Shown: positions 34,874 through 44,035, counted from the first letter of the stretch. The stretch: DNA of 64,000 bases from Sandaracinaceae bacterium (GCA_019637095.1 JAHBWG010000044.1:1-64000), one strand, 5' to 3'. Notes: generated from the sequence alone by a model not told the origin. A program made the numbers and translations.

Positions 34874-36175
34874 TCAGATCGGGATCGTCTGGCAGCCGAA
34901 CTGGAGGTCGACTCCGCGCGCGATCCCGAGCTCGGGCTGCACCGCCTCGCAGGTCGAAGGACAGAGCACGACCTCGGTCGGCGCCGCCTCGTCGTCGTAG
35001 TACCAGCCCCCGCGCGCGTCGCACGCGGCCGCGTCGGCGACCTTGCCGATGCGGCTCGCGCGGCCGTCCTCGGTGACGAGCACGTTGATGCGATCGCGCT
35101 CGAAGAACATGCCCTCCGGCGGCGCAGGGATGGGGATCGCGCAGTCGATCGCGCTCGAGCGCTCGACCGCCGTCGCGACCGCGTCGAAGAACGGGCCCCA
35201 CGCCGCCGGCCCGTCGCAGATGCGCGCGCGCACGCCGCCCGTCCGCGCGACGAGCGCCGTGTAGGTCGGCCCGCTCGACGGCGGCGTGCCGCCGCCCGGG
35301 TACGTACACGCGACGCTCGGGCTCGTCTCGGAGCCCCAGCCGTAGAGCCCGCTGAACACGTAGCCGTCGAACAGGCCTCCCCAGCGCGGGTGGAGGATCC
35401 CCTCCGGCAGCGTCCTCGAGCTGAACGGGTTGCTGCCGTCCGACGTGTCGCTCGTCGTCTCGAACCAGTCGGCGGTCGCCTCGGGATCGCCGCTCGCGCC
35501 GCCGGTCGGTCCCGCGACGAACCCGCTGCCGGAGCGCACGACCATCCGCGCGTTGTCGTCGGTGACGACCACGATCGTCTTGGTGGCGTCCGATCGCAAG
35601 AGATCTTGCCAGGGCGCGCTCCCGCGGTCGTCGGTGGCGAGGTAGCCCGCCGTCTGCCCGAGCGTGCCCAGAAACTGCTCGAGCGGCTGCGTACTGCGCA
35701 CGTCGAGCTCCACCTGGAAGAACCGCGGCGCCCGATCCGCGCAGCCCGGCCCGGCGAGCGGCTCGGGGATGCACACGCGGTAACGCGCGCTCCCCGCGTG
35801 CGTGCCGAGGCCCTCGCCCCGCAGGCTCAGGACGATCACGCGGTAGTCGAGGTCGCGCGCGGCGATGAGATCCGCGAAGGCGTTGAGCCCGGCGTTCACC
35901 TGCTCGATCGCCGGCTGCATGCTGGTGGAGTTGTCGACCATCCAGAGGATGTCGACCGGCGAGCGGACCACCTCGGCGCGGACCGTCGCCGACGCGCACG
36001 CGGCGTCGGGGTCGAGCGTGCCCGCGTCGCGCGGGCCCGCGTCTTCGGGCGCCGCGTCGCGACCGCCGTCACTGCCCGCGTCGACGCCCGCGTCGGGGAG
36101 CGCGGCGTCGAGGGGTCCCGGCGGGGTGCGGTGGACGCACCCCGCGATCACGAGCGCCAGGAGCGCGTGCCGCAT
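34874..36175 (-). CDS. vWA-domain lipoprotein
   Basis: A 433-aa predicted lipoprotein with a very short signal (MRHALLALVIAGC) and an Asp/Gly/Pro linker. A von Willebrand A-like domain starts at about residue 85 with VDILWMVDNSTSM, giving the MIDAS D-x-S-x-S, and continues through RVIVLSL, TIVVVTDDNARM and later Cys-paired insertions (CTYPGGGTPPSS, CDGPAAW, CAIPIPAPP, CPSTC). Proteins of this layout are frequent in Sandaracinus-type genomes as surface or periplasmic metal-dependent binding proteins; ligand unknown. TATCCT lies 8 nt before the ATG (36189-36184). It converges on the deacetylase gene, with an 18-bp gap. Confidence 0.85.
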   Translation of the reverse strand: MRHALLALVIAGCVHRTPPGPLDAALPDAGVDAGSDGGRDAAPEDAGPRDAGTLDPDAACASATVRAEVVRSPVDILWMVDNSTSMQPAIEQVNAGLNAFADLIAARDLDYRVIVLSLRGEGLGTHAGSARYRVCIPEPLAGPGCADRAPRFFQVELDVRSTQPLEQFLGTLGQTAGYLATDDRGSAPWQDLLRSDATKTIVVVTDDNARMVVRSGSGFVAGPTGGASGDPEATADWFETTSDTSDGSNPFSSRTLPEGILHPRWGGLFDGYVFSGLYGWGSETSPSVACTYPGGGTPPSSGPTYTALVARTGGVRARICDGPAAWGPFFDAVATAVERSSAIDCAIPIPAPPEGMFFERDRINVLVTEDGRASRIGKVADAAACDARGGWYYDDEAAPTEVVLCPSTCEAVQPELGIARGVDLQFGCQTIPI

Positions 36176-36183
36176 GCGCCCAC

Positions 36184-36189
36184 AGGATA
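36184..36189 (-). promoter_or_regulatory. Putative -10 TATCCT of the vWA lipoprotein gene
   Basis: TATCCT ends 8 nt before the ATG at 36175. The same hexamer at the same 8-nt distance precedes ligA (46851) and the membrane protein at 48420. Confidence 0.45.
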
Positions 36190-36245
36190 GCGCACGCGCC
36201 ACGCGCCCGCCGTGACGGCGCCGTGCCGGACACACGGCGCCGCCC

Positions 36246-38384
36246 TCACGCGGCGCGCGCCCGACGCCGCCGGACGAGCGGCAGGGCGAGCGCGAGCGCC
36301 GCCAGCGCGGGGATCGCGCGCCCGCGCGCCGCGCCGGCGCGGCAGGCGCAGCCCGCCTCCTCGACCCCGCCGCCGCTCCCCGCGTCGGTCGAGCCGGCGC
36401 CGCCCTCGAGCCCCGCGCCGCCGTCGACCGCGGAGCCGCCCGCGTCTGCGAGCGAGGCGCCGCCGTCCGCGCCCTCCCCCGCGTCGAGCTCGATCCCGGC
36501 GTCCGGGCTCGCGGCGCCCGCGTCGTCCACCCCCGCGTCGGGCTCGCCGCCCGCGTCCGCGGTGCCCGCGTCGGCCACGCCGGCGTCCATCCCGATCGCC
36601 GTCTCGCAGCCGTTGGCCGGGTCGTCGTCGGCGTCGCGGAACCCGGGCGCGCACGACGCGATGCCGCAGCGCCCGGCGGCGCACACCCCGGTCGCGTTGG
36701 CGGGCGCGCACGCGGCGCCGCATGCGCCGCAGTGGTCGATGTCCGTCGCGAGGTCTTGCCCCGGGTTCGGGTGGTCCGGGCACGTGTCGAGCGTGTCGAC
36801 GGTGCCGTCGCCGTCGGTGTCGACGTCGTACAGCGTCCGCACCGTGTTCGAGTCGTCCGCGCGCGGCGTCGTCCCGGCGCGGTACCGGATCGTCGCGACG
36901 TTCTCGTAGGTGCCGAGCGCGCCGAAGCGCACGGTCACGCTCACCGTCCCGAAGTCGCTCGCGCCCACGTTGCCGATCGTCCAGCGCACGACGCCGCCGC
37001 TCTCGACGCCGCCGCCCGTCGCGGAGACGAACGTCGCGCCCGCCGGGATCGGGTCCTCGAGCACGGCGTGGTGGGCCGTCCCGATCGACGCGTTGAAGTA
37101 GAGCAGCGTGTAGGTGACCTCGTCGCTCGTGGTGACCGCCGGCGCCGTCTTCATCACGGAGAGGCGCGCCGCGCCCGCCTCGATGGTGCACGGCGCCTCG
37201 AAGAGCGACTGCAGGAACAGCCGCGTCCCCTGCGTCGCCGGGTTCGTCGAGATCGGCAGGCGCGTCGTGTACTCGTGGCCGCCCAGGTAGCTCACCTTGC
37301 CGCGCCGGCCGCACGTGAGGTCCTGCGGCGGGCAGGCCCCGTCGAGGTAGCCGGTCATCCACACGTCCTGCACGCCCTCGGGGGTGCCCGCGCGGGTCAG
37401 CATCACGATGTCGCTCGCGAGGTAGGTCCCGCCGCGCACGCACGGCGCGGGCAGCGGATCGCGGCACGGGGAGTACGCGCGCTCGCTCCCGCCGACGAGG
37501 CTGAACGTGCCGTCGATCTGCGCGAAGGGCTCGTCCTGGTGCAGGTAGTCGACGGCGCCGTTGAAGTTGTCGATGAGGAACCCGTACGGCGTGAGGAAGT
37601 GACCGTAGGTCGGCTCGTTCTCGAACGCGTTCACCGCCTGACACTCGGCGAAGAAGTGCGTCGGGTGGTTCAAGAAGCTCCGCACCTCCGCGACGACCTC
37701 GGGGTTCCGCAGCGCGTCGCGCACGTCCCAGTGCATCGACATCAGCTGGCAGTAGGCGGGGTTCCCGGCGGCGTCGAAGAGCGCTCCGTCCGCGTGGTTC
37801 GTCGTCGTCGGCCCGCTGACCTCGGCGACGCTCAGGAGATCGGGGCTCGTCGCCGGCCACGAGGCGTTCCCCTCGGAGTCCGGGATCCCCGCGGCGAGCA
37901 GGTAGCGGCGCGCGATGTCCTCGTTCCCGTCGGCGAAGATGGCGATGGTCGGCGCGGCGACCAGGACGCGGGCGACGTCGGCGCTGAAGTCCGCCGTCGC
38001 CTCGTGCACCGTCGTCGTGTTGGACATCTGCCACGCGTCGATGATCGGCAGCGCGGTCGTCGCGTCGGCGGCGTGGATCACGAACGGACCGGCGCGGTAT
38101 CCGTGCATGGAGATCACCGCGCCCGTCCGGTGGTCGAGCGCGGACGCGAAGAAGTCCACGTCGGAGTGCGCCTTGCCGGGCAGGATGCACCAGCGGACCG
38201 GGATCCCCGCCTGGAGCAGCCGATAGAGCAGCCCGAACGCGCGCAGCGTCCCCGCGTCCTGGTAGGTCGTGTCCATCGGGAGGATCAGGCTCCCCGCCGG
38301 AAAGTCGTCGGCGCGCGCCGAGGGCGCGGCGACGAGGAGCGACAGGGCGAGCGCGGGTACGAGAGCGCATGACAGACGAGACAT
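36246..38384 (-). CDS. MYXO-CTERM secreted protein with DUF11-like domain
   Basis: A 712-aa exported protein. After the signal (LVPALALSLLVAAPSARA) the first ~380 residues form an unrecognised globular domain (LILPMDTTYQDAGTLRAFGLLYRLLQAGIPVRWCI) that looks like a complete enzyme or binding domain. A DUF11-like beta domain follows (VMKTAPAVTTSDEVTYTLLY, AVLEDPIPAGATFVSATGGG), then a calcium-binding DxDxDGxxD segment (DVDTDGDGTVDTLDTCPD), a Cys-rich part, an Asp/Ala/Gly linker and the MYXO-CTERM tail GCACRAGAARG-hydrophobic-RRRR. GGAGGT at 7 nt before the ATG and TATACT (38412-38407) form a clear leadered start. It is anchored at the cell surface by the sorting signal; activity unknown. Confidence 0.88.
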   Translation of the reverse strand: MSRLSCALVPALALSLLVAAPSARADDFPAGSLILPMDTTYQDAGTLRAFGLLYRLLQAGIPVRWCILPGKAHSDVDFFASALDHRTGAVISMHGYRAGPFVIHAADATTALPIIDAWQMSNTTTVHEATADFSADVARVLVAAPTIAIFADGNEDIARRYLLAAGIPDSEGNASWPATSPDLLSVAEVSGPTTTNHADGALFDAAGNPAYCQLMSMHWDVRDALRNPEVVAEVRSFLNHPTHFFAECQAVNAFENEPTYGHFLTPYGFLIDNFNGAVDYLHQDEPFAQIDGTFSLVGGSERAYSPCRDPLPAPCVRGGTYLASDIVMLTRAGTPEGVQDVWMTGYLDGACPPQDLTCGRRGKVSYLGGHEYTTRLPISTNPATQGTRLFLQSLFEAPCTIEAGAARLSVMKTAPAVTTSDEVTYTLLYFNASIGTAHHAVLEDPIPAGATFVSATGGGVESGGVVRWTIGNVGASDFGTVSVTVRFGALGTYENVATIRYRAGTTPRADDSNTVRTLYDVDTDGDGTVDTLDTCPDHPNPGQDLATDIDHCGACGAACAPANATGVCAAGRCGIASCAPGFRDADDDPANGCETAIGMDAGVADAGTADAGGEPDAGVDDAGAASPDAGIELDAGEGADGGASLADAGGSAVDGGAGLEGGAGSTDAGSGGGVEEAGCACRAGAARGRAIPALAALALALPLVRRRRARAA

Positions 38385-38391
38385 CGGCAGG

Positions 38392-38412
38392 ACCTCCGCT
38401 CGCGTCAGTATA
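38392..38412 (-). promoter_or_regulatory. -10 TATACT and ribosome-binding site of the DUF11-like gene
   Basis: TATACT (38412-38407), five of six matches to the -10 consensus, is followed by GGAGGT (38397-38392), 7 nt before the ATG. This is a leadered start, in contrast to the leaderless pattern seen elsewhere in the window. Confidence 0.5.
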
Positions 38413-38444
38413 CGTGAAACATCGACACGAATACTGGATCGAGA

Positions 38445-41400
38445 TCACAGCCCGAGCGCCCGCTGCAGCGCCTCGAAGTCCTCGCGCAGGACGAGCCCGC
38501 CGCGCGCCCGTAGGACGTTCTGCGGAGACGCGAGCAGGTAGTCCGCGACGGCGACCTGCAGGGCCGTCCAGCCCTCGCGCGGGAGCGCCGGGAGATCCTC
38601 GCGGCGCACGTCGGGCCCGTAGAGCCGGCGGATCGTCTTGGCCTCCGGGAGGCGCGACGGGTAGAGCGCGCACGCGCGCTGCAGCTCGCGGATGCGATCC
38701 GCGCGCGGGACGATCGCCCCGATGGTCGGGTCGAGCAGCCACGCCTCCCCCGCGACCGCGAGCGCGGTCACGTCGGGCCGGAGCTTCGCGAACACCCGGT
38801 CCGCCTCGCGCAGGCTCTCGGCGAACGCGCGCAACGAGAGCACGGTGTCGGCCGGGATGTGCAGGTCGTAGACCGACATCCCGGGCGCGAGCGCGAGCGT
38901 CCACTCGCCCTCGAGCGGGGCCGCGGGGCCACGGACCTCGCCCGCCGCGAGGTCCACCTCGCGCCCGTCGCCGGTGCGCGCGGCGAGCGCGCGCGTGCGC
39001 GCGTGCCGGTAGAGGTGGAGGTCGGCCCCGAGCGGCACCACGCGCGTCTGGAACGCCCCGATCCGAAGGAGCTCGCCCCGCAAGTACTCTTGCGACCACG
39101 CGAGGATCTCGGCGGTCACGCCGTGGAGGCCGATCTGGCGGTGGAAGTGCTGCGCCCACACCGCGAGGTCGCGCAGGGTGCGGCGCGTGATCTCCGGATC
39201 GATGCCGAGCGCGGCGTGGCGCACCTCGCAGCTCGGGACCTGCAAGAGGAGCAGGAGCAGGTACGCGGCGCGGGCGTCGCCGCCGAGCTCGGCGGCGAGG
39301 CGCTCGGCGAGCGGCCCGGGCGCCGCCCCACCCTCGAGCGCCGCGCGCGCCTCCCGGATCGAGCCCACGCGCGCCGCGTCCTGCTCGAGGCGCGAGGCGA
39401 GCGCGCTCAGCGCGTCGAGCGTCTCCTTGGGCAAGCCGACGCGAGCGCCGGGGGCGACGGCGGAGTGGAGGCTGTCCTGCCACTCGGGCATCGCCTCGAG
39501 CTCCTCGCGCAGGACGAACCCGCCGCGCGGCGTGAGCGCCCGCTCGGGCGAGGCCAGCAAGGCGGCGATCGTGCGCCGGAACGGGTCGAGCGAGTCGGGC
39601 GGGATCGTCGCGAGGTCCGCGCGCGTCGCGTCGGGCCCGAAGAGGCGGCGGATCGTCTGCGCCTCGGTCGGCGTGTCGGTCGGGAAGAGCCGCACCGCGC
39701 GCTGGACGTCGTGGACGCCGGGCGCGTCCGGCACGAGCGCGAGCACCTGCGGATCGAGGCGCCACGAGCGCCCCATGAGGCCGACCGGGTCGGTCTCCGG
39801 CGCGAGCCGCGCGAAGAGCTCCCACGCCTCGCGCGTGCTGCGCGCGATCTCGCGCAGGCTCACGAACGTCATCGGCCCCCGCATCCACATCTCGAGCACC
39901 GGCGCGCCGAGCTCGAGCGCGAGCTGCCAGGTGCGCGCGTCGAGCGCGGGCGCGGGCTCGTCGCCGGTCACGCCGGTCGCGAGATCGATCGGGCGCGCGA
40001 GCTCGCTCCCGTCGTCGGTGATCGCCAAGAGCGAGCGGTCGCGGCGATGACGGAACACGGCGAGGGGCGCGTCGAACGGCCGCAGCTCGAACTGGAGCGG
40101 GCCGATCGCGAAGAGATCACCCCGCAACGAACGTTGCATCCACGCGAGCAGCTCGACGGTGAGCCCGCGCGTCCCGGCGACGGCGTGGAGGTGATTCGCC
40201 CAGAGCGCGAGCTCGCCGATCGTGTCGCGCACGATGGCCTCGTCGACCCCGCGGGCCGCGTGCCGCGCCTCCGCCGCGGGGACCTGACCGAGCGCGAGGA
40301 GCAGGAGCATGGTGCGCGCGTCGTCGCGCCCGAGGCGCGCGTCCAGATCGGCGTCGCGGATCGCCCCGATGGCGACGCTGGGAGGCGCGGTGCCGAGCTG
40401 ACCGCCGAGCTCCTTGTGGAGCGCGGAGAGCGCCGCGTCCGCGCGGACGCGATCAGCGAGCGCCGCGACGGCCTGCGCGACCGCGGGCGCGAGGCCGAGG
40501 CGTGCGCCGACGCCGACCGCGCGGGTGAGCTCGTCGATCGGCGCCACGGGCGCCGGCAGGAGGCTCGGCCGGCCATACGGCGCGATCTCCTCGACGAGGG
40601 CGTGGTACGCGGCGCGCTCGACGTGGTTCGAGTGGACGTGCTCGACGAGCTCGCGCGCGCGAGAGGCGAGCCGCTCGCGCAGGTCGCCCGAGGCGAGCAG
40701 CGCGCGCGCCCAGTGCACGAGCTCGTCGGGGTGGTCGTAGAGCAGGCCGGTCGAGCCGTGCGCGACGAGCGACTCGTTGCCCGCGTTGCGCCGCGCCACG
40801 ATCGGTGTGCGCAGGCACATCGCCTCGAGCAGCACGCCGCACATCCCCTCCGACAGCGACGTGTTGAGGACGACGTCGGCCTCGTCGATCGCGGCGAGCA
40901 TCCGCGCGCGCGGGAGCGCGTCGACGAAGTGGACGCCCGGCCGCGAGCGCAGGATCGGGAGCGCGGCCTCGACGTAGTCGGGCTCGAGCCGCGCGCCGGC
41001 GATCGCGAGGTGCACGCGCGGGTCCCGGGCGTGCCACGCGGAGACGGCGTCGACGACGTGCAGAGGATCCTTGACGCGCCGGATGCCGGTCGGGAGCAGG
41101 AGCAGGACGTCGTCGGGGCGCAGGCCGAGCTCGGCGCGCAGCGAGAAGCCCGGCTCGGTGAGCGGCGCCTCGACCGCCTGCGGGATGCGCTCGACGCGCC
41201 CCGCGACGTGCGGCCACATCCACTCGGCGCGCGCGATGTTCTCCGGGCTGAAGCCGATGAGCTTGGCCGCGCCGCCGACCGCGCGAGCCATCTCCTTGGC
41301 CTGGAGCTCGTGGACGGGCTCGTAGAGATCGGTCCCGCCGAAGACGAGCGCGTACGGGACGCCGAGGCCGCGCAGGAACGGGCCGCCGAGCAGGGCGTGC

Positions 41401-41579
41401 AGGCCCACGGCGACGTCGACGCCTCGGTCCTCGACCAGCGCGCGCAGATCCCTGGGCCGCGTGCCGAGCGAGTCGACGAGGTGGACCTGGTGCTCCGGCG
41501 ACAGGTGCGAGGCGATGCGGCGCGCGGTGACGGCGTTGCCCGTGGCGTCCGCGAGCGCGGCCAGGACGAGGACGTTCAT
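38445..41579 (-). CDS. GT4 glycosyltransferase fused to two acyltransferase-like modules
   Basis: A 1044-aa protein. Residues 1 to about 340 are a GT-B glycosyltransferase of family 4: ALVFGGTDLYEP, LPTGIRRVKDPLHVVDAV and the E-x7-E motif in SEGMCGVLLEAMCLRTP, followed by RRNAGNESLV. The rest is a duplicated ~340-residue unit resembling the NAT_N plus GNAT_C acyltransferase architecture: each copy has LALWANHLH.../LAVWAQHFH, LFAIGPLQFEL.../LLRIGAFQTRV, SWRLDPQVLALVPD.../AWLLDPTIGAIVPR and QTIRRLFGPD/KTIRRLYGPD. In the second copy DLHIPADTVLSL matches the family's IHIP motif; in the first this reads LEMWMRGPM. A joint role in building and acylating a glycan or glycolipid is inferred. ATG 41579 lacks a Shine-Dalgarno. 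It is divergent from hutI. Confidence 0.82.
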   Translation of the reverse strand: MNVLVLAALADATGNAVTARRIASHLSPEHQVHLVDSLGTRPRDLRALVEDRGVDVAVGLHALLGGPFLRGLGVPYALVFGGTDLYEPVHELQAKEMARAVGGAAKLIGFSPENIARAEWMWPHVAGRVERIPQAVEAPLTEPGFSLRAELGLRPDDVLLLLPTGIRRVKDPLHVVDAVSAWHARDPRVHLAIAGARLEPDYVEAALPILRSRPGVHFVDALPRARMLAAIDEADVVLNTSLSEGMCGVLLEAMCLRTPIVARRNAGNESLVAHGSTGLLYDHPDELVHWARALLASGDLRERLASRARELVEHVHSNHVERAAYHALVEEIAPYGRPSLLPAPVAPIDELTRAVGVGARLGLAPAVAQAVAALADRVRADAALSALHKELGGQLGTAPPSVAIGAIRDADLDARLGRDDARTMLLLLALGQVPAAEARHAARGVDEAIVRDTIGELALWANHLHAVAGTRGLTVELLAWMQRSLRGDLFAIGPLQFELRPFDAPLAVFRHRRDRSLLAITDDGSELARPIDLATGVTGDEPAPALDARTWQLALELGAPVLEMWMRGPMTFVSLREIARSTREAWELFARLAPETDPVGLMGRSWRLDPQVLALVPDAPGVHDVQRAVRLFPTDTPTEAQTIRRLFGPDATRADLATIPPDSLDPFRRTIAALLASPERALTPRGGFVLREELEAMPEWQDSLHSAVAPGARVGLPKETLDALSALASRLEQDAARVGSIREARAALEGGAAPGPLAERLAAELGGDARAAYLLLLLLQVPSCEVRHAALGIDPEITRRTLRDLAVWAQHFHRQIGLHGVTAEILAWSQEYLRGELLRIGAFQTRVVPLGADLHLYRHARTRALAARTGDGREVDLAAGEVRGPAAPLEGEWTLALAPGMSVYDLHIPADTVLSLRAFAESLREADRVFAKLRPDVTALAVAGEAWLLDPTIGAIVPRADRIRELQRACALYPSRLPEAKTIRRLYGPDVRREDLPALPREGWTALQVAVADYLLASPQNVLRARGGLVLREDFEALQRALGL

Positions 41580-41667
41580 GGCGCGGTGGTACCACGGGGT
41601 CGCGGCCGCCGGATCGACGAGGCGCGGAGGCGTCGGCAACGGCCCGGGAAGCTGCTATCCCGCGGGC

Positions 41668-42924
41668 GTGGACGACGCGCTGGACCTGCTCCTTCACGAC
41701 GCGCGGGTGGTGACCTGCGACGGGCCGGACGGCGCGCCGCTCGGCGTCGTCGAGCGCGGCGCGGTCGGCGTACGGGGGGGACGCGTCGCGTGGATCGGCC
41801 CCGCCGCAGAGGCGCCGCGCGCGGCGCGCAGGATCGACGCCGGCGGGCGCGTGCTGTTGCCGGGGCTCGTCGACCCGCACACCCACCTCGTCTTCGCCGG
41901 CTCGCGCGTCGACGAGCTCGCGCGGCGGCTCGGGGGCGAGGACTACCGCGCGATCGCGGCGGCCGGCGGCGGCATCGCGGCGACCGTGCGGGCGACGCGC
42001 GCCGCGAGCGACGAGGCGCTCTTCGACGCCGCCGCGGCCCGCGCCCTCGCGCTGCGCGCGCGCGGCGTGACGAGCGTCGAGATCAAGAGCGGCTACGGCC
42101 TCGAGCTCGCGCACGAGCTGCGCTCGCTCGCGGTCGCCCGACGCCTCGCGCGCGAGGGCATCGTGCGCGTGACGACCTCGCTCCTCGGCGCGCACGCGGT
42201 GCCGAAGGAGCGCGCGGGGGATCGCGCCGGCTACCTCGAGGAGGTCGCGACGCAGATGATCCCGCGCGCGATCGAGGCGGGCCTCGCGGACGCCTGCGAC
42301 GTCTACCTCGACGACGGGGCGTTCAGCCGCGACGAGGCCGCGCGCGTGCTCGGCGCCGCCAAGGCCGCCGGCCTCGCGGTGCGCGCCCACGTCGGCCAGT
42401 TCGCCGACCTCGGCGGCGCGGAGCTCGCGGCGGAGCTCGGCGCGCGCAGCGCCGATCACCTCGAGCAGGTCTCCGACGCGGGGCTCCGCGCCATGGCCGC
42501 GGCCGGCGTCACCGCGGTGCTCTTGCCGGGCGCGTGGCGCACGCTGCGGCAGACGCCGCCCGACGCCGCGCGGATGCGCCGCCTCGGCGTGCGCGTCGCG
42601 GTCGGGACCGACTGCAACCCCGGCACGAGCCCCACCGTCGACCTGCCGCTGATGGCGGCGCTCGCGGCGCGCGACGCCGGGCTCGAGCTCGACGAGTGCG
42701 TGCTCGCGATCACGCGCGAGGCCGCGCGCGCCGCCGGGCTCGCCGAGGCGGGCCGCATCCGCGTGGGCTGGCCGGCGGACCTCGCCCTCTTCGAGGAGGA
42801 CGACCCGCGCGCCCTCGCCTACGCGCTCGGCGGGACGATGGCGCGCGCCGTCGTGCTCGGCGGCGCCGTCGTGCTCGGCGGCCTGGTCGAGGACGAGCCC
42901 CCGCCCCGCGCCCCGCTTTGGTAG
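41668..42924 (+). CDS. hutI: Imidazolonepropionase
   Basis: A 418-aa amidohydrolase that opens 4-imidazolone-5-propanoate to N-formimidoyl-L-glutamate, the third step of histidine catabolism. Diagnostic segments: PGLVDPHTHLVFAGSR (metal H-x-H and substrate loop), VEIKSGYGLEL, VTTSLLGAHAVPKE, RAHVGQFAD, DHLEQVSD and VAVGTDCNPGTSPTVDLPL with the catalytic/metal Asp. Length fits the family (about 400-420). Start is GTG 41668; TATCCC lies 6 nt upstream, consistent with a leaderless start. It is followed after 13 bp by a small unknown gene. hutU is 24 kb upstream on the same strand and neither hutH nor a formimidoylglutamase is in the window. Confidence 0.96.
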   Translation: MDDALDLLLHDARVVTCDGPDGAPLGVVERGAVGVRGGRVAWIGPAAEAPRAARRIDAGGRVLLPGLVDPHTHLVFAGSRVDELARRLGGEDYRAIAAAGGGIAATVRATRAASDEALFDAAAARALALRARGVTSVEIKSGYGLELAHELRSLAVARRLAREGIVRVTTSLLGAHAVPKERAGDRAGYLEEVATQMIPRAIEAGLADACDVYLDDGAFSRDEAARVLGAAKAAGLAVRAHVGQFADLGGAELAAELGARSADHLEQVSDAGLRAMAAAGVTAVLLPGAWRTLRQTPPDAARMRRLGVRVAVGTDCNPGTSPTVDLPLMAALAARDAGLELDECVLAITREAARAAGLAEAGRIRVGWPADLALFEEDDPRALAYALGGTMARAVVLGGAVVLGGLVEDEPPPRAPLW

Positions 42925-42937
42925 ATTCCCCCGGCCG

Positions 42938-43276
42938 ATGAAGATCGACTACGAGGCGGCGTTCGAGAAGTACAACGACCGGTACGAGCAGGCGCTCGGG
43001 CCCAAGCCGGTCGGGACGTACGCGAAGTTCGGGAAGTTCATGGTGAAGCGGCTCGACCGCGAGGAGTTCGACGAGCGCCTCGACACCTACGTGCAGCTCC
43101 ACGCGGCGTGCAAGCGGATGCTCGACGGCGGCTCGACGATCAGCGACGCGCTCGTGCACGACTTCGACGAGGCCGCGGCGTGGGTCGCGGTGCAGGCGCC
43201 CGACGTCTACGCGATGTTCCGCGGCGAGATGGGCGACCCCGAGGAGGCCGCGCCGCGCACGACCGTCCCGGGGTGA
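42938..43276 (+). CDS. Small conserved-looking hypothetical protein
   Basis: A 112-aa soluble, charged, mostly helical protein (MKIDYEAAFEKYNDRYEQALGPKPVGTYAKFGKFMVKRLDRE at the start). No signal, TM helix or metal motif is visible and I do not recognise the family. Strong third-position GC bias and a stop just before the convergent SDR support a real gene. TAGATT lies 10 nt before the ATG, another TANNNT box close to a start codon. It may be cotranscribed with hutI (13-bp gap), but there is no evidence that it acts in histidine degradation. Confidence 0.75.
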   Translation: MKIDYEAAFEKYNDRYEQALGPKPVGTYAKFGKFMVKRLDREEFDERLDTYVQLHAACKRMLDGGSTISDALVHDFDEAAAWVAVQAPDVYAMFRGEMGDPEEAAPRTTVPG

Positions 43277-43286
43277 GCCTCGCGCG

Positions 43287-43982
43287 TCACGCCCGGCCGT
43301 AGACCGGGACGACGGCGCCCGACGCGATCGCGTTCTGGGGCGAGGCGAGCTGCAAGATCACGCCCGCGAGCTCCGAGGGCTTGGGCCACGCCTTCGGGTC
43401 GGCCTTGGGCATCGCGCGCCGGTTGCCCTCGGTGTCGATGATCGAGGGCGCGATCGCGTTCACGAGGATCCCGTCGCCGGCCACCTCCGCCGCGAGCGAC
43501 GCGGTCATCGACGCGACGACCGCCTTCGAGGCCGCGTACGCGACCATCCCCGCGGTCGGCACGAGCGCGGGGCGCGCGGCGACGTTCACGATCCGGCCGC
43601 CGCCGCCGGCGCGCATCCGCCGCACCGCCTCGCGCGAGGTGAGGAAGCAGGTCACCGCGTTGACGTTCATCAAGAACAGGAAGTCCTCGAGCCGCGTCTC
43701 GGTGAACGCCGCCGCGCGGAACCCCCCGGCGACGTGGATCGACGCCCAGCACGACGGCAGCTCCGCGTAGTACTTCGCGACCGTCTCCTCGACGGTGAAG
43801 TCGAGCCCGAGCCGCACGCTGACCTGCGCGTGATCCCGGAACGGGAATCCGTCGAGCTCGCGCGGCACGTAGACCGGCACGTGCACGTGCGCGCCTCGCG
43901 CGATGAGCTGGCGCACCACCTCCGCGCCGAGCGCCCCGCTGCCCCCCGTCACCACCACGTGCCGCCCGGCGAAGTCCGTCAT
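43287..43982 (-). CDS. Short-chain dehydrogenase/reductase-family protein
   Basis: A 231-aa Rossmann-fold protein. The cofactor loop is VVVTGGSGALGAEV (TGxxxGxG), the NAG-type structural element is VAGGFR, and the active-site Y-x3-K is present as AYAASK. The catalytic serine normally 12-14 residues before the Tyr is absent: the segment reads NVAARPALVPTAG. The enzyme may be redox-inactive, use a different proton relay, or have a binding role. Length is close to the classical SDR size (about 240-250). TACGCT sits 7 nt before the ATG, matching the leaderless pattern. Substrate cannot be inferred from the neighbours. Confidence 0.87.
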   Translation of the reverse strand: MTDFAGRHVVVTGGSGALGAEVVRQLIARGAHVHVPVYVPRELDGFPFRDHAQVSVRLGLDFTVEETVAKYYAELPSCWASIHVAGGFRAAAFTETRLEDFLFLMNVNAVTCFLTSREAVRRMRAGGGGRIVNVAARPALVPTAGMVAYAASKAVVASMTASLAAEVAGDGILVNAIAPSIIDTEGNRRAMPKADPKAWPKPSELAGVILQLASPQNAIASGAVVPVYGRA

Positions 43983-43989
43983 GCGGCCG

Positions 43990-43995
43990 AGCGTA
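43990..43995 (-). promoter_or_regulatory. Putative -10 TACGCT of the SDR gene
   Basis: TACGCT on the minus strand ends 7 nt before ATG 43982. It is identical in sequence and spacing to the box before the gene at 21566. Confidence 0.4.
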
Positions 43996-44035
43996 CTCGC
44001 TCCGTCGCGCGAGCCGAAGCGCGGCGCGACGCGGG

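Noticed and set aside
36246..38384. Polysaccharide deacetylase identity for the N-terminal domain of the MYXO-CTERM protein
   Set aside because: The opening LILPMDTTYQDAG is suggestive of that fold, but I could not place the full set of metal ligands, so no function was assigned.
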